A DNA stretch of 64,000 nt from Paenibacillus sp. FSL H7-0357 (GCF_000758525.1 NZ_CP009241.1:1488001-1552000); one strand, 5' to 3'. Positions 51,618 to 60,158 are shown, counted from the first letter of the stretch. Program-made: numbers and translations. The notes: a model not told the origin generated them from the sequence alone.

Positions 51618-52133
51618 ATTATCAGTAAGGAACATATGATCAATGATGAAATTCGGGCCAAAGAGGTTCGGTTGGTTGGAGCGGAAGGCGAGCAAATCGG
51701 AATTAAGCCGATCCGCGAAGCGTTGCAAATGGCGATTGATCTTAATCTTGATTTAGTCAACGTAGCACCGCAGGCGAAACCGCCGGTATGCCGCATCATG
51801 GATTACGGCAAGTTCCGTTATGAAACACAGAAGAAAGAGAAGGAAGCACGCAAGAACCAGAAGATCGTGGATCTTAAAGAAGTATGGTTCCGTGCCAACA
51901 TTGAGGAACATGATTACCAAACCAAGTTCCGCAATGTGATTAAGTTCCTGGGCGAAGGCGATAAAGTGAAGTGCTCCGTTCGTTTCCGCGGACGTGAGAT
52001 TACCCACGCTAGCATCGGCCAGAAAATCCTGGAACGTGTTAAGACCGAAGTGGAAGATATCTCTGTTGTTGAGCGCCAGCCTAAGCTGGAAGGCCGCAGC
52101 ATGATTATGATTCTGGCTCCTAAAGCCCAATAA
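51618..52133 (+). CDS. infC: translation initiation factor IF-3
   Basis: IF-3 binds the 30S subunit and checks initiator tRNA and start codons. The 171-residue protein has the N-terminal INDEIRAKEVRLVG, PVCRIMDYGKFRYE, a lysine-rich linker and the C-terminal EHDYQTKFRNVIKFLGEGDKVK and LEGRSMIMILAP. Translation very probably starts at ATT (51618), 4-5 bases after GGAGGTG, giving M-I-S-K-E-H-M-I-N. This matches Bacillus IF-3, where the rare AUU start mediates IF-3 autoregulation. The ATG at 51636 lacks an RBS at the right distance. Confidence 0.95.
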   Translation: MISKEHMINDEIRAKEVRLVGAEGEQIGIKPIREALQMAIDLNLDLVNVAPQAKPPVCRIMDYGKFRYETQKKEKEARKNQKIVDLKEVWFRANIEEHDYQTKFRNVIKFLGEGDKVKCSVRFRGREITHASIGQKILERVKTEVEDISVVERQPKLEGRSMIMILAPKAQ

Positions 52134-52189
52134 TTTGGAGTCACTTGCACAGCAATTTGGCGCCGCATAATATTCAAGGAGGAAACACC

Positions 52190-52390
52190 ATGCCTAAAAT
52201 GAAAACACATAGCAGCCTGAAAGGCCGCTTCAAAATTACCGGAACTGGTAAAGTACTGCGTTACAAAGCTCACAAGAACCACTTGCTGTCCCACAAATCG
52301 AAACGCGCTAAACGCGTATTGAACGGCAATCCAGTAATGGCCCCTGGGGATGTAAGACGTTTGAAACAAGGACTCGCTAACTTGAAATAG
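52190..52390 (+). CDS. rpmI: 50S ribosomal protein L35
   Basis: A 66-residue, strongly basic protein with the full L35 pattern: [36 protein letters not shown] and [14 protein letters not shown] at the end. CAAGGAGG precedes the ATG. Second gene of the infC operon. Confidence 0.97.
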   Translation: MPKMKTHSSLKGRFKITGTGKVLRYKAHKNHLLSHKSKRAKRVLNGNPVMAPGDVRRLKQGLANLK

Positions 52391-52422
52391 TTTTATCACA
52401 CATTTTTGGGAGGTTTATTAAT

Positions 52423-52782
52423 ATGGCAAGAGTTAAAGGCGGATTTGTAGTTCGTCGTAGACATAAAAAAGTGTTGAAATTGGCAAAGGGTTATTTCGGT
52501 TCCAAGCACCGCATTTTCAAAACAGCTAACGAGCAAGTAATGAAATCGATGGTTTACGCATACCGTGACCGTCGTCAAACTAAACGTAACTTCCGCAGAC
52601 TGTGGATCGTTCGTATTAACGCAGCAGCTCGTTTGAACGGCCTGTCCTACAGCAAGCTTGTATTCGGCCTTAAATTGGCTGGCGTAGAAGTGAACCGTAA
52701 AATGCTGGCTGACCTGGCAGTAAACGATCTTAACGCATTCAACTCCCTGGCTGTTGTAGCCAAAGAGAAGATTAACGCGTAA
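52423..52782 (+). CDS. rplT: 50S ribosomal protein L20
   Basis: 119 residues, starting [20 protein letters not shown]. It includes [39 protein letters not shown] and the C-terminal domain [19 protein letters not shown]. It assembles early on 23S rRNA and is the expected repressor of its own operon through the leader. TGGGAGGTTT precedes the ATG, and a strong terminator follows. Confidence 0.97.
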   Translation: MARVKGGFVVRRRHKKVLKLAKGYFGSKHRIFKTANEQVMKSMVYAYRDRRQTKRNFRRLWIVRINAAARLNGLSYSKLVFGLKLAGVEVNRKMLADLAVNDLNAFNSLAVVAKEKINA

Positions 52783-52800
52783 GAGGGATAAATAAACCGA

Positions 52801-52830
52801 AAAGCACCACCTGCGGGTGGTGCTTTTTTT
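52801..52830 (+). terminator. intrinsic terminator of the infC operon
   Basis: AGCACCACC pairs with GGTGGTGCT across a short loop, followed by seven T. Confidence 0.9.
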
Positions 52831-52848
52831 GCGCGGTGACATTCAGAG

Positions 52849-52887
52849 AAGCCCCCTGCCGGCCAGATTCTGTAAGGGAGGGGGCTT
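52849..52887 (-). terminator. hairpin at the 3' end of the thioesterase gene
   Basis: AAGCCCCCT pairs with AGGGGGCTT just after the thioesterase stop. The U-run is weak. Confidence 0.55.
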
Positions 52888-52899
52888 GCAGCTGAAATT

Positions 52900-53442
52900 T
52901 TATTCCCAGTACTTGGTGGTGCTCAATTGTGAAGCCAGCTTTTTGCTGTTTGTCCGTCTTAGTTTGCGCAGCTCTGAACGTTCATTGGCAGATTCGCTGA
53001 TCAGCTTCTCTTCATCGGTCTCGGGGATAATAGCCGGAACTGGAGCAGGTGTGCCATCCTCGTGCACCGCTACAAAGGTCAGGAATGACGTAGCGGCGAC
53101 AACACGCTCGCCTGTGTATAAGTTCTCCGAGATAATCTTCACAAACACCTCGATACTTGTGCGTCCTGTCCAGGAGACGAAGGATTCGAAGCACACGGAG
53201 TCCGTAGGTCTGATTGGCAGAAGAAAGTCAACGGAGTCAGCAGAGGCGGTTACCACATTCGTGCGGCAATGGCGCATAGCCGAGATAGAGGCAACTTCAT
53301 CAATGGTGCTCATCAGCTTGCCGCCAAACAGGGTTTTGTGGTTGTTGACATCATTCGGGAAGACGCGGCCGGTTTTGAACACGCGGGATTCACGGCTGTA
53401 TTTAAAGGCGGGCGCGACTTGTGGGGTGTTTTGTTCATCCAT
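52900..53442 (-). CDS. acyl-CoA thioesterase (hotdog fold)
   Basis: A YkhA/BACH-type thioesterase of about 180 residues. It shows VFPNDVNNHKTLFGGKLMSTIDEVASISAMRH, with Asn/Asp and Gly-Gly of the active site. DSVDFLLPIRPTDSVCFESFVSWTGRTSIEV and AATSFLTFVAVHEDGTPAPVP follow. The C-terminal 35 residues are a charged helix. The ATG at 53442 has GGGAG about 12 bases upstream; the frame extends 23 codons further (including Met at 53484) so the start is somewhat uncertain. It releases fatty acids from acyl-CoA in the cytoplasm. Confidence 0.88.
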   Translation of the reverse strand: MDEQNTPQVAPAFKYSRESRVFKTGRVFPNDVNNHKTLFGGKLMSTIDEVASISAMRHCRTNVVTASADSVDFLLPIRPTDSVCFESFVSWTGRTSIEVFVKIISENLYTGERVVAATSFLTFVAVHEDGTPAPVPAIIPETDEEKLISESANERSELRKLRRTNSKKLASQLSTTKYWE

Positions 53443-53634
53443 ATTTTTCAGTACTCCCTTTTCATGCAAGATATAAACAATCATGATAATAGAAAATACA
53501 TTTGTGTGCAATAATATTTATAAGGTTTTAGGAATATGTTTAACTATTTCGAGCTTTCCTAACATCAAATAGACATAAATATAACACTTTGTGTCAGGGT
53601 AAGCGTTTTCTTGGTGAAAAATGCAAATTATTAT

Positions 53635-53685
53635 TGACCTGAGGTCATTTATAGACTGGATTTTAGGTTTTTTTACAGTTATAAT
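53635..53685 (+). promoter_or_regulatory. palindromic operator and promoter of the nucleoside importer operon
   Basis: A perfect 13-base palindrome TGACCTGAGGTCA (53635-53647) lies just upstream of a probable promoter, TGGATT-N17-TATAAT (53657-53685). No purine riboswitch motifs are present. Confidence 0.45.
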
Positions 53686-53751
53686 TTGATCTAATGGTAT
53701 GTCCAAGCAAAACACAGAAGACATCCAATTTCTTAAGGGGGATCACATTCG

Positions 53752-54753
53752 ATGAAAAAGGTTTTCAAATTGTCGCTCGTTATGTTGATGGCAACCAGTG
53801 TCATTTTGGCAGGTTGCGGTAACAAAAAAGACGGCGCATCCGACGTTAAGGTAGGGCTGGTTACAGACGTAGGCGGGGTAAACGATAAATCGTTTAACCA
53901 ATCTGCCTGGGAAGCCCTGGAAGCTCTTAATAAAGAATCCGGTGTGGAAATTAAATATCTGCAAAGTAAAGCCAACGCAGACTATGTGCCAAACCTTAAC
54001 CAATTCGTAAAAGGCGGCTACGATCTGACTTGGGGGATCGGCTTTGACCTTGGAGACGCTTTGCTGGAAGTAGCTAAAGCCAATCCGGATGCCAAACTGG
54101 CAATCATCGATAGCGTTGTAGACGCTCCAAATGTTGAGTCCGTTACTTTCTCTGAGAATGAAGGTTCCTTCCTGGTGGGTGTTGTTGCCGGTTTGACAAC
54201 TAAAACTAACAAAGTGGCCTTTATAGGCGGTATGGACAGCCCGGTTATCAAACGTTTTGAAGTTGGCTTCACGGCTGGCGTAGAAGCAGTTAATCCTGAA
54301 GCAACAGTAACGAATACTTATGCAGGCGCTTATGACAAGCCTGATACAGGTAAATCCCTGGCTGCTACCCTGTACGATGCCGGTAACGACATCATCTTCC
54401 CTGCTGCCGGCGCAACTGGCAACGGCGTGTTCAATGAAGCTAAATCCCGCAATGATGCAGGCGGCGATAAAGTATGGGTAATCGGTGTAGACAAAGACCA
54501 ATCCATAGAATTTGGCGACGATGTAACTTTGACTTCCATGATCAAACGTGTTGACGAAGCAGTTAAGAAGGTTTCCCAACAAGTAGTTGACGGAACATTC
54601 AAAGGCGGCACTACAACCGTACTGGGTCTGAAAGACAACGGCGTGGGCCTTCCTGAAACATCAAAAGCCAACGTATCCGAAGAAATTCTGGCTAAAGTTG
54701 AGGATTTCAAAAAACAAATCATCGATGGCAAGATTACTGTTCCATCCGAGTAA
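53752..54753 (+). CDS. BMP/PnrA-family nucleoside-binding lipoprotein
   Basis: A substrate-binding lipoprotein of 333 residues. It has signal MKKVFKLSLVMLMATSVIL with lipobox LAGC (Cys near 22) and the Bmp domain: KVGLVTDVGGVNDKSFNQSAWE, YVPNLNQFVKGGYDLTWGIGF, NKVAFIGGMDSPVIKRFEVGF, DIIFPAAGATGNGVFNEAK and VIGVDKDQSIEFGDDVTLTS. Homologues (PnrA, BmpA of the yufN type) bind purine nucleosides, especially guanosine. It heads the operon with nupOPQ-like genes. A hairpin follows it. Confidence 0.93.
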   Translation: MKKVFKLSLVMLMATSVILAGCGNKKDGASDVKVGLVTDVGGVNDKSFNQSAWEALEALNKESGVEIKYLQSKANADYVPNLNQFVKGGYDLTWGIGFDLGDALLEVAKANPDAKLAIIDSVVDAPNVESVTFSENEGSFLVGVVAGLTTKTNKVAFIGGMDSPVIKRFEVGFTAGVEAVNPEATVTNTYAGAYDKPDTGKSLAATLYDAGNDIIFPAAGATGNGVFNEAKSRNDAGGDKVWVIGVDKDQSIEFGDDVTLTSMIKRVDEAVKKVSQQVVDGTFKGGTTTVLGLKDNGVGLPETSKANVSEEILAKVEDFKKQIIDGKITVPSE

Positions 54754-54791
54754 GCGTTGAGTCATTCTTAAAGCTTTACAATAACGTAATA

Positions 54792-54827
54792 AGGAACAAG
54801 GCCGGTTCTAAAGCTGGCCTTGTTCCC
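54792..54827 (+). terminator. intercistronic hairpin after the binding-protein gene
   Basis: GGAACAAGGCC pairs with GGCCTTGTTCC and only a poor U-run follows. This suggests partial termination or mRNA stabilisation, giving more binding protein than transporter. Confidence 0.6.
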
Positions 54828-54925
54828 TGTTAAAAGTTATACGTGAACACAGCAGTGCCGCCTCGCAAGGGGCGGTACAGCCGTGTCTGTATGTCTATTA
54901 TATATTCTGTGATGAGGGTGATTCC

Positions 54926-56464
54926 ATGAGTGCTGCGGCTCCTGTCGTAGAGTTGAAGCAAATTACAAAACGCTTTCCCGGTATTGTAGCGAACGACTCT
55001 ATAAGTCTGACGCTGGAAAAAGGGGAGATCCATGCGCTGCTCGGTGAGAACGGTGCAGGCAAGTCCACCTTGATGAATATCGTATTCGGACTATACCAGC
55101 CCGATGAAGGCAGCATCGAAATCGACGGGAAACCGGTTATTATCGATAGCCCTAATAAAGCTATTGAGCTTGGCATTGGTATGGTCCACCAACATTTCAA
55201 GCTTGTAGAGCCTTTTACGGTCACCGAGAACATTGTTCTGGGCATGGAACCGAAAAAAGGACTTAAAATCGACTATAAATCCGCTTCTGAGCAGGTTCGC
55301 AAACTATCGGAGCAATATGGCTTGCAGGTCAATCCGAATGCCAAAATTCATGACATTTCGGTCGGCATGCAGCAGCGGGTAGAGATTATGAAAACCCTGT
55401 ATCGCGGAGCGGATATACTTATATTCGACGAGCCTACCGCTGTATTGACGCCGCAGGAGATTACTGAGCTTATGGCGATCATGAAGCGGCTCGTTGCAGA
55501 GGGCAAATCCATTATTCTAATTACACATAAGCTTAAAGAAATCATGCAGATTTCCGATCGGGTTACAATCATCCGTCGTGGTAAGGTGATTGATACCGTT
55601 AAGACTGCCGGGACGAATCCGAATGAGCTGGCCGAAAAAATGGTCGGACGCGGCGTGACATTCAAAGTGGACAAGCAGGCTCCGCATGTGGGATCCAGCG
55701 TCCTTAAGCTATCCAATGTCAGCAGCAAGAGCAAGGAAGGCGTATCTGTGCTGAATGGCCTCAGCTTTGAAGTGAAGGCCGGTGAAATCCTTGGGATTGC
55801 AGGCGTTGACGGCAACGGACAAAGTGAGCTGATCCAGGCCATCACGGGACTCCGCAAAATTGATTCCGGTTCTATTACCGTATCCGGCAAAGAAATTTCC
55901 AACCTGTCTCCACGCAAAATCTCGGAAATGAATGTATCCCATATTCCGGAAGACCGTCATAAACACGGGCTTGTGCTCGATTTCAGTGTAAGTGAAAATA
56001 TGGTATTGGAAACGTACTACAAGAGTCCGTATAACCAGTCTGGCTTCCTGAAGAAAGACGTAATCAATCAGCATGCCGAAGATTTGGTCAAACAGTTTGA
56101 TGTGCGTACGCCTTCCATTGAGAACAAAGCCCGCTCTTTGTCAGGCGGTAATCAGCAAAAAGCGATTATTGCGCGGGAAATAGACAAAAATCCGACACTC
56201 CTGATTGCGGCTCAGCCGACACGTGGTCTTGATGTCGGAGCGATTGAGTTCGTTCAGAAGCAACTGATTGCCCAACGTGATCAGGGCAAAGCTGTGCTGC
56301 TGATTTCTTTCGAGCTGGATGAGATTATGAATGTTTCCGACAGAATAGCCGTTATCTATGAAGGGCAAATCGTCGGCGAAGTATTGCCGCAGGATACGAA
56401 TGACCAGGAACTGGGTCTGATGATGGCGGGCAGCTTGAAGCGGGGGGGGAAAGCGGGTGCATAG
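54926..56464 (+). CDS. nucleoside ABC transporter ATP-binding protein (NupO-like, duplicated ATPase)
   Basis: A 512-residue protein with two ATPase modules. The first has Walker A LGENGAGKSTLMNI, signature DISVGMQQRVEIMKTLYRG and Walker B DILIFDEPTAVLTPQE. The second has a degenerate Walker A (AGVDGNGQSELIQA, Lys replaced by Gln), signature LSGGNQQKAIIAREI and LLIAAQPTRGLDVGAIE. This tandem, asymmetric type is standard for Rbs/Nup carbohydrate and nucleoside importers. The end overlaps the permease gene by 8 bases. Confidence 0.93.
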   Translation: MSAAAPVVELKQITKRFPGIVANDSISLTLEKGEIHALLGENGAGKSTLMNIVFGLYQPDEGSIEIDGKPVIIDSPNKAIELGIGMVHQHFKLVEPFTVTENIVLGMEPKKGLKIDYKSASEQVRKLSEQYGLQVNPNAKIHDISVGMQQRVEIMKTLYRGADILIFDEPTAVLTPQEITELMAIMKRLVAEGKSIILITHKLKEIMQISDRVTIIRRGKVIDTVKTAGTNPNELAEKMVGRGVTFKVDKQAPHVGSSVLKLSNVSSKSKEGVSVLNGLSFEVKAGEILGIAGVDGNGQSELIQAITGLRKIDSGSITVSGKEISNLSPRKISEMNVSHIPEDRHKHGLVLDFSVSENMVLETYYKSPYNQSGFLKKDVINQHAEDLVKQFDVRTPSIENKARSLSGGNQQKAIIAREIDKNPTLLIAAQPTRGLDVGAIEFVQKQLIAQRDQGKAVLLISFELDEIMNVSDRIAVIYEGQIVGEVLPQDTNDQELGLMMAGSLKRGGKAGA

Positions 56465-57530
56465 ACTGAAAAAAATATTTGCGACAGACAGCTATATTGT
56501 GCCGATTGTTGCAATAATAATGGGTTTCCTGGTAGGAGCTGTCGTGATGCTGGTCGGCGGATATGACCCTATCCTCGCTTATTCATCCCTGTTCCAGCGT
56601 GTATTTGGCAGTGCTTATGATTTCGGTGAGGCAATACGTGAAATGACGCCGCTGATGTTTACCGGGCTTGCCGTAGCATTTGCCTTCCGCTCAGGAATGT
56701 TTAACATTGGTGCGGATGGTCAAGTGCTTATCGGTATGACCGCCGCTTCAGTGATCGGTATTAAGCTGGCTGGCCTGCCGCCATTCTTGCTGGTCCCGCT
56801 TGCTGTTATCGCTGCAGGGCTCTGCGGCGGTCTGTGGGCCGGAATAGCCGGATTCCTTAAGGCGAAACGCGGCATTAATGAAGTTATCACTACCATTATG
56901 CTGAACTGGATCGCGCTCTATCTGGCAAATTACATTGTCAAAACATTTTTGCTCCTTCCAAAGCAAAACCGTTCGGAGGATATTCCCGCTTCGCTTTCCA
57001 TGAACTTCTTGAATTCTCTGTTTGATAACGCCCGTCTGCACTGGGGTACAGTTATTGCGCTTGCTGCAGCGCTGTTCTTCTACGTGTACTTATGGAAGAC
57101 CAAACAGGGATATGAAATGCGTGCGGTTGGACTCAATCCGCATGCCGCAGAATATGCCGGGATGAATGTTGGACGCAATGTAGTGAAGGCGATGTTCATC
57201 AGTGGCGCCTTCGCCGGGCTGGCGGGAGCAGGTGAGGTGCTGGGCGTATTCCACTATCAATCTGTCTTCGCAGCCTCGCCGGGTTATGGATTTGACGGCA
57301 TCGCCGTCGCGCTTCTTGGACTGACTCATCCGCTTGGAGTCGTACTGGCCGCTATCCTATATGGAATACTGACGTATGGTTCGGCAGGCATGAGCTTTGG
57401 AGCAGATGTTCCACCGGACCTGATCCGTATCGTAATCGGTTCAATTATATTCTTTATTGCGGCACAAGGAATTGTCCGCTGGGTGCTTAAACCGTTTTAC
57501 TTCAAGCGCAAGAAAGAGAAGGTGTTATAG
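56457..57530 (+). CDS. nucleoside ABC transporter permease (NupP-like)
   Basis: A 357-residue BPD-transporter-2 permease with about 8-10 hydrophobic helices. Characteristic stretches are YSSLFQRVFGSAYDFGEAIREMTPLMFTGLAVAFAFRSGMFNIGADGQ, RGINEVITTIMLNWIALYLANYIV, YAGMNVGRNVVKAMFISGAFAGLAGAGEVLG and GFDGIAVALLGLTHPLGVV, each typical of the family. The start is GTG at 56457, inside the ATPase gene, preceded by a G-rich run. It ends directly before the second permease. Confidence 0.92.
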   Translation: MHRLKKIFATDSYIVPIVAIIMGFLVGAVVMLVGGYDPILAYSSLFQRVFGSAYDFGEAIREMTPLMFTGLAVAFAFRSGMFNIGADGQVLIGMTAASVIGIKLAGLPPFLLVPLAVIAAGLCGGLWAGIAGFLKAKRGINEVITTIMLNWIALYLANYIVKTFLLLPKQNRSEDIPASLSMNFLNSLFDNARLHWGTVIALAAALFFYVYLWKTKQGYEMRAVGLNPHAAEYAGMNVGRNVVKAMFISGAFAGLAGAGEVLGVFHYQSVFAASPGYGFDGIAVALLGLTHPLGVVLAAILYGILTYGSAGMSFGADVPPDLIRIVIGSIIFFIAAQGIVRWVLKPFYFKRKKEKVL

Positions 57531-58487
57531 ATGGATCTGCAGACGTTAGGACAACTGCTCAATACAACGCTTGTATTCTCCACAGCGCTCATTTTTGCCG
57601 CGCTGGGCGGCATCTTCTCTGAACGCTCCGGGGTAGTTAATATCGGTCTTGAAGGTTTGATGATGTTTGGTGCCTTTGCGGCAGCCGTGGGCGGATATTA
57701 TGCCCAGGATGCCGGAATGGGGGCATGGGCTCCGTGGGTTGGTGTGATTTGCGCTATGGCTGTGGGTGTGATTGGCTCATTGATTCATGCGGTGGCCGCA
57801 ATTACCTTTAAAGCCGATCAGACGATCAGCGGTACGGTAATTAACTTCCTTGCTGCCGGCAGCACGCTTTATATAGTTAAGCTGCTTTTTGACGGCGCTG
57901 GTGAAACACCGCTGCTGGATGGCTTCAAAAAAATACCGGTGCCAGGTCTTTCGAAGATTCCGGTTATTGGCGAAGGGATTTTTAATTCCTATCCAACAAC
58001 CTATTTGGCGATTGTGCTGGTTATTGTCATTTACTTTGTGCTGTTTAAGACTCCGTTTGGCCTTCGCTTGCGCGCAGTTGGCGAACATCCGAGTGCTGCA
58101 GATACGCTGGGTGTCAATGTAAAGCGGATGAGATATATCGGAGTTATGCTGAGTGGCCTGCTGGCCGGTATCGGCGGAGCGACAATTACGCTGACGACTA
58201 CAGGTACCTTTGGGCACAATACGATCTCCGGTCAAGGTTTTATCGCCATTGCAGCGATGATCTTCGGCAAATGGAATCCGCTTGGTGCATTTGCAGCCGC
58301 AGTATTCTTCGGATTCTCCCAGGCTATCCGCAACTATGTGCAGTTGTTTGAATGGTCCAATAGTATCCCTCAGGAATTTATCTTTATGATTCCTTATGTA
58401 TTGACGATTATAGTACTGGTAAGTGCTGTCGGCCGCTCTTCGGCGCCAAAAGCGCTCGGTGAGCCATACGATCCCAGCAAACGTTAG
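57531..58487 (+). CDS. nucleoside ABC transporter permease (NupQ-like)
   Basis: A 318-residue second permease whose ATG follows the previous stop with no gap. It shows TLVFSTALIFAALGGIFSERSGVVNIGLEGLMMFGAFAA, ADQTISGTVINFLAAGSTLYIVKLLF, AVGEHPSAADTLGVNVKRMRYIGVMLSGLLAGIGGA and ISGQGFIAIAAMIFGKWNPLGAFAAAVFFGFSQA. It forms the membrane channel with the preceding protein. It is last in the operon, with a terminator 34 bases later. Confidence 0.92.
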   Translation: MDLQTLGQLLNTTLVFSTALIFAALGGIFSERSGVVNIGLEGLMMFGAFAAAVGGYYAQDAGMGAWAPWVGVICAMAVGVIGSLIHAVAAITFKADQTISGTVINFLAAGSTLYIVKLLFDGAGETPLLDGFKKIPVPGLSKIPVIGEGIFNSYPTTYLAIVLVIVIYFVLFKTPFGLRLRAVGEHPSAADTLGVNVKRMRYIGVMLSGLLAGIGGATITLTTTGTFGHNTISGQGFIAIAAMIFGKWNPLGAFAAAVFFGFSQAIRNYVQLFEWSNSIPQEFIFMIPYVLTIIVLVSAVGRSSAPKALGEPYDPSKR

Positions 58488-58520
58488 ACCCGCAGTTGAT
58501 TTGAATAGCAGTATTATTCA

Positions 58521-58559
58521 AAAACGCATTTCCGGCTGTTGCTGAAAATGCGTTTTTTT
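58521..58559 (+). terminator. intrinsic terminator of the nucleoside importer operon
   Basis: AAAACGCATTT pairs with AAATGCGTTTT and seven T follow the stem. Confidence 0.88.
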
Positions 58560-58564
58560 GTGCG

Positions 58565-58652
58565 AATATAAGAATTTATATGCTTCACGCTATAAATCTC
58601 GCTGAAACGGATACCGTCCTTTTGAGGACGGCAAAGCCGTTTCCACTTGGCT
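58565..58652 (+). repeat. palindromic intergenic repeat, copy 2 (intact, empty IS110 site)
   Basis: On the complementary strand, 58597-58652 is identical over 56 nt to 29829-29884, and 58565-58588 matches both IS110 flanks at 29829-29923 and 31721-31726 with one mismatch, read as one continuous block. The corresponding core dinucleotide is AG/CT at 58571-58572. The repeat contains nested stems (AAACGG/CCGTTT and CCGTCCT/AGGACGG). It lies 5 bp beyond a terminator, like many intergenic repeats. Confidence 0.9.
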
Positions 58653-58833
58653 TTGAGCCATATCTGCAGAGGATGCAGTGTGGCTAAACCGCAAGTTATT
58701 GCTACTCTTTCGCTGGACAGGGCATGTGTACAGGCGAACGGCAGACGCGCCGAATAAACTGTGTTGAAACTTATGCGAATGCATATGAGACAGGTGTGTA
58801 AGCAGATGCTTATAAAATTTTAGGAGGGATATT
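58653..58833. other. spacer between repeat copy 2 and the Gly/Tyr-rich gene
   Basis: Non-coding. It may include more of the repeat (its complement contains an AGCAATAACTTGCGG-type segment), but copy 1 shows no matching sequence here. The last 15 bases hold the TAGGAGGG RBS. Confidence 0.4.
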
Positions 58834-59184
58834 ATGGCACAGCCGGTTACAAAGAAACAGGTAATGAAGCTGGTGGGCAGAAATATCGTTGCAGTGAAAA
58901 AAGATGGTTCTAAAGTGACGGGCAAGCTGCTCCGCATTTCTGGAAACCGTCTGATCCTACAGCGTGTCAGCGGTAAGAAAGTACAAACCAAAGCATTGAT
59001 TCCGCTGGTGCTGTTTGATTTGCTTGCCATAGGTACGGCCCCTTATGCTGGCGGATATGGCCCAGGTTATGGAGGCTCCCCGTATGGAGGCAATCCATAT
59101 GGTGGATACGGTTATAACAAGTATGGAGGATATGCTCCTGGACCTTATGGCGGAGCTCTGGTACCTCCGATTGGCTTTTTCTAA
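58834..59184 (+). CDS. small protein with basic N-terminal domain and Gly/Tyr/Pro-rich tail
   Basis: 116 residues. Residues 1-50 (KLVGRNIVAVKKDGSKVTG, RISGNRLILQRVSGKKVQ) look like a small beta-barrel of alternating hydrophobic and Lys residues. A short hydrophobic stretch (LIPLVLFDLLAIG) follows. The last 45 residues are imperfect repeats of GGYGPGYGG, PYGGNPYGG and YNKYGGY, ending LVPPIGFF. Such tails occur in spore-coat and surface proteins of spore formers, so a spore or cell-surface structural role is possible. No family is recognised. TAGGAGGG precedes the ATG. Confidence 0.75.
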   Translation: MAQPVTKKQVMKLVGRNIVAVKKDGSKVTGKLLRISGNRLILQRVSGKKVQTKALIPLVLFDLLAIGTAPYAGGYGPGYGGSPYGGNPYGGYGYNKYGGYAPGPYGGALVPPIGFF

Positions 59185-59204
59185 GAAGTTTATAAGCAGC
59201 AGAG

Positions 59205-59651
59205 TCAATTGAACTGCTTTTCAAACTCATAACAGTAGTTTTGCGCCTGATAACGGGCTACTCTGTAGCCCATTTTTTGATAAAAGGAAATACCGGCAGT
59301 ATTTCCAGTATCAACAGCAACCTTGGCCCGCTGACAACCGCGAGATAATGCAAATCGCTCTGCGCGGTCCATGAGCATATTCCCCCAATGTTTGCGCCTA
59401 GCTGCAGGGGCTACGGCTAGCATATCAATATACAGCAGATCACCGTGCAGCATAAAGTGGACAAACCCCAGCGGATCGCTCTCATAGTCTGGGCAGGCTA
59501 CCAGTGTAACTCCTTGCCCCAAGCGGCGGGGCAGATCTTTTCTTACCTGATTAATTACGGTTTGGGGGAGATGGGATAAAGGGACGAGCTGCTTTTCAAT
59601 CAGATCCAGAATGACGGTGTCGTCCTGCTTGGGTCTACGGTAACGAATCAT
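59205..59651 (-). CDS. GNAT family N-acetyltransferase
   Basis: A 148-residue acetyltransferase. It starts MIRYRRPKQDDTVILDLIEK, with HGDLLYIDMLAVAPAARRKHWGNMLMDRAER holding the acetyl-CoA loop (Arg-Arg-Lys-His-Trp-Gly, a variant of Q/RxxGxG/A). AKVAVDTGNTAGISFYQKMGYRVARYQAQNYCYEF forms the C-terminal strand pair. The start at 59651 follows AAAGGAGG; 26 upstream codons in frame have no start signal. It converges on the Gly/Tyr-rich gene. The substrate is unknown. Confidence 0.87.
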   Translation of the reverse strand: MIRYRRPKQDDTVILDLIEKQLVPLSHLPQTVINQVRKDLPRRLGQGVTLVACPDYESDPLGFVHFMLHGDLLYIDMLAVAPAARRKHWGNMLMDRAERFALSRGCQRAKVAVDTGNTAGISFYQKMGYRVARYQAQNYCYEFEKQFN

Positions 59652-59756
59652 AGAGCGCCTCCTTTCCACGCATTGTCGTACATCATATGCCCAGGGTGGT
59701 GTGGGCGTTACGGTAGAACAGAACAACAATTTGTGTCAGTTACGGAAATAAGGGTA

Positions 59757-59786
59757 TTGACTTAACCGTGTGAGGAATCATATAAT
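59757..59786 (+). promoter_or_regulatory. promoter of the ilv-leu T-box operon
   Basis: TTGACT (59757-59762), an 18-base spacer and TATAAT (59781-59786). Confidence 0.75.
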
Positions 59787-59792
59787 GTGTCT

Positions 59793-60158
59793 AAACATTT
59801 TATCGAACATACATGCATCGGCAATGATGAGGACGAAGTTTTAAGGGCTCTTTTGCTCAGAGAGTGAGAGGAATTGCTGCAACCTCCACCAGAATCCCTT
59901 ATATACGAGCTCACCTCGGAGCTGTTTTCCTGAAAGGTCCATCGGCAACAGTGGTGGAATTATTAGGGGGAATCGTTTAGTCCGCGTTAGGGACTTCAGG
60001 TTACAAAGATTTGGGCCCTGCCTACATCGATGGATTTTTGTTACCTGATAAGGCGTTACATCGCGAGATGTAATGCAAACATGGGTGGTACCACGGAAGA
60101 TCAACCTTTCGTCCCTCACGCGCTTCTATTTTGCGCGTGGGTGGCGGAAGGTTTTTTT
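59793..60158 (+). promoter_or_regulatory. T-box riboswitch, leucine specifier
   Basis: A 5' leader with stem I (GATGAGGACGAAG at its base) and a specifier context GAGCTCACCTCGGAGC placing the codon CTC (Leu) at 59910-59912. The T-box TGGGTGGTACCACG (60082-60095) has UGGU to pair with the A-ending tRNA acceptor. The terminator pairs CCTTTCGTCCCTCACGCGC (60105-60123) with GCGCGTGGGTGGCGGAAGG (60133-60151), followed by seven T. Uncharged tRNA-Leu should promote antitermination into ilvB. Confidence 0.93.

Noticed and set aside
53512..53751. Purine riboswitch before the nucleoside importer
   Set aside because: No P2/P3 loop motifs or the conserved core of purine aptamers were found.
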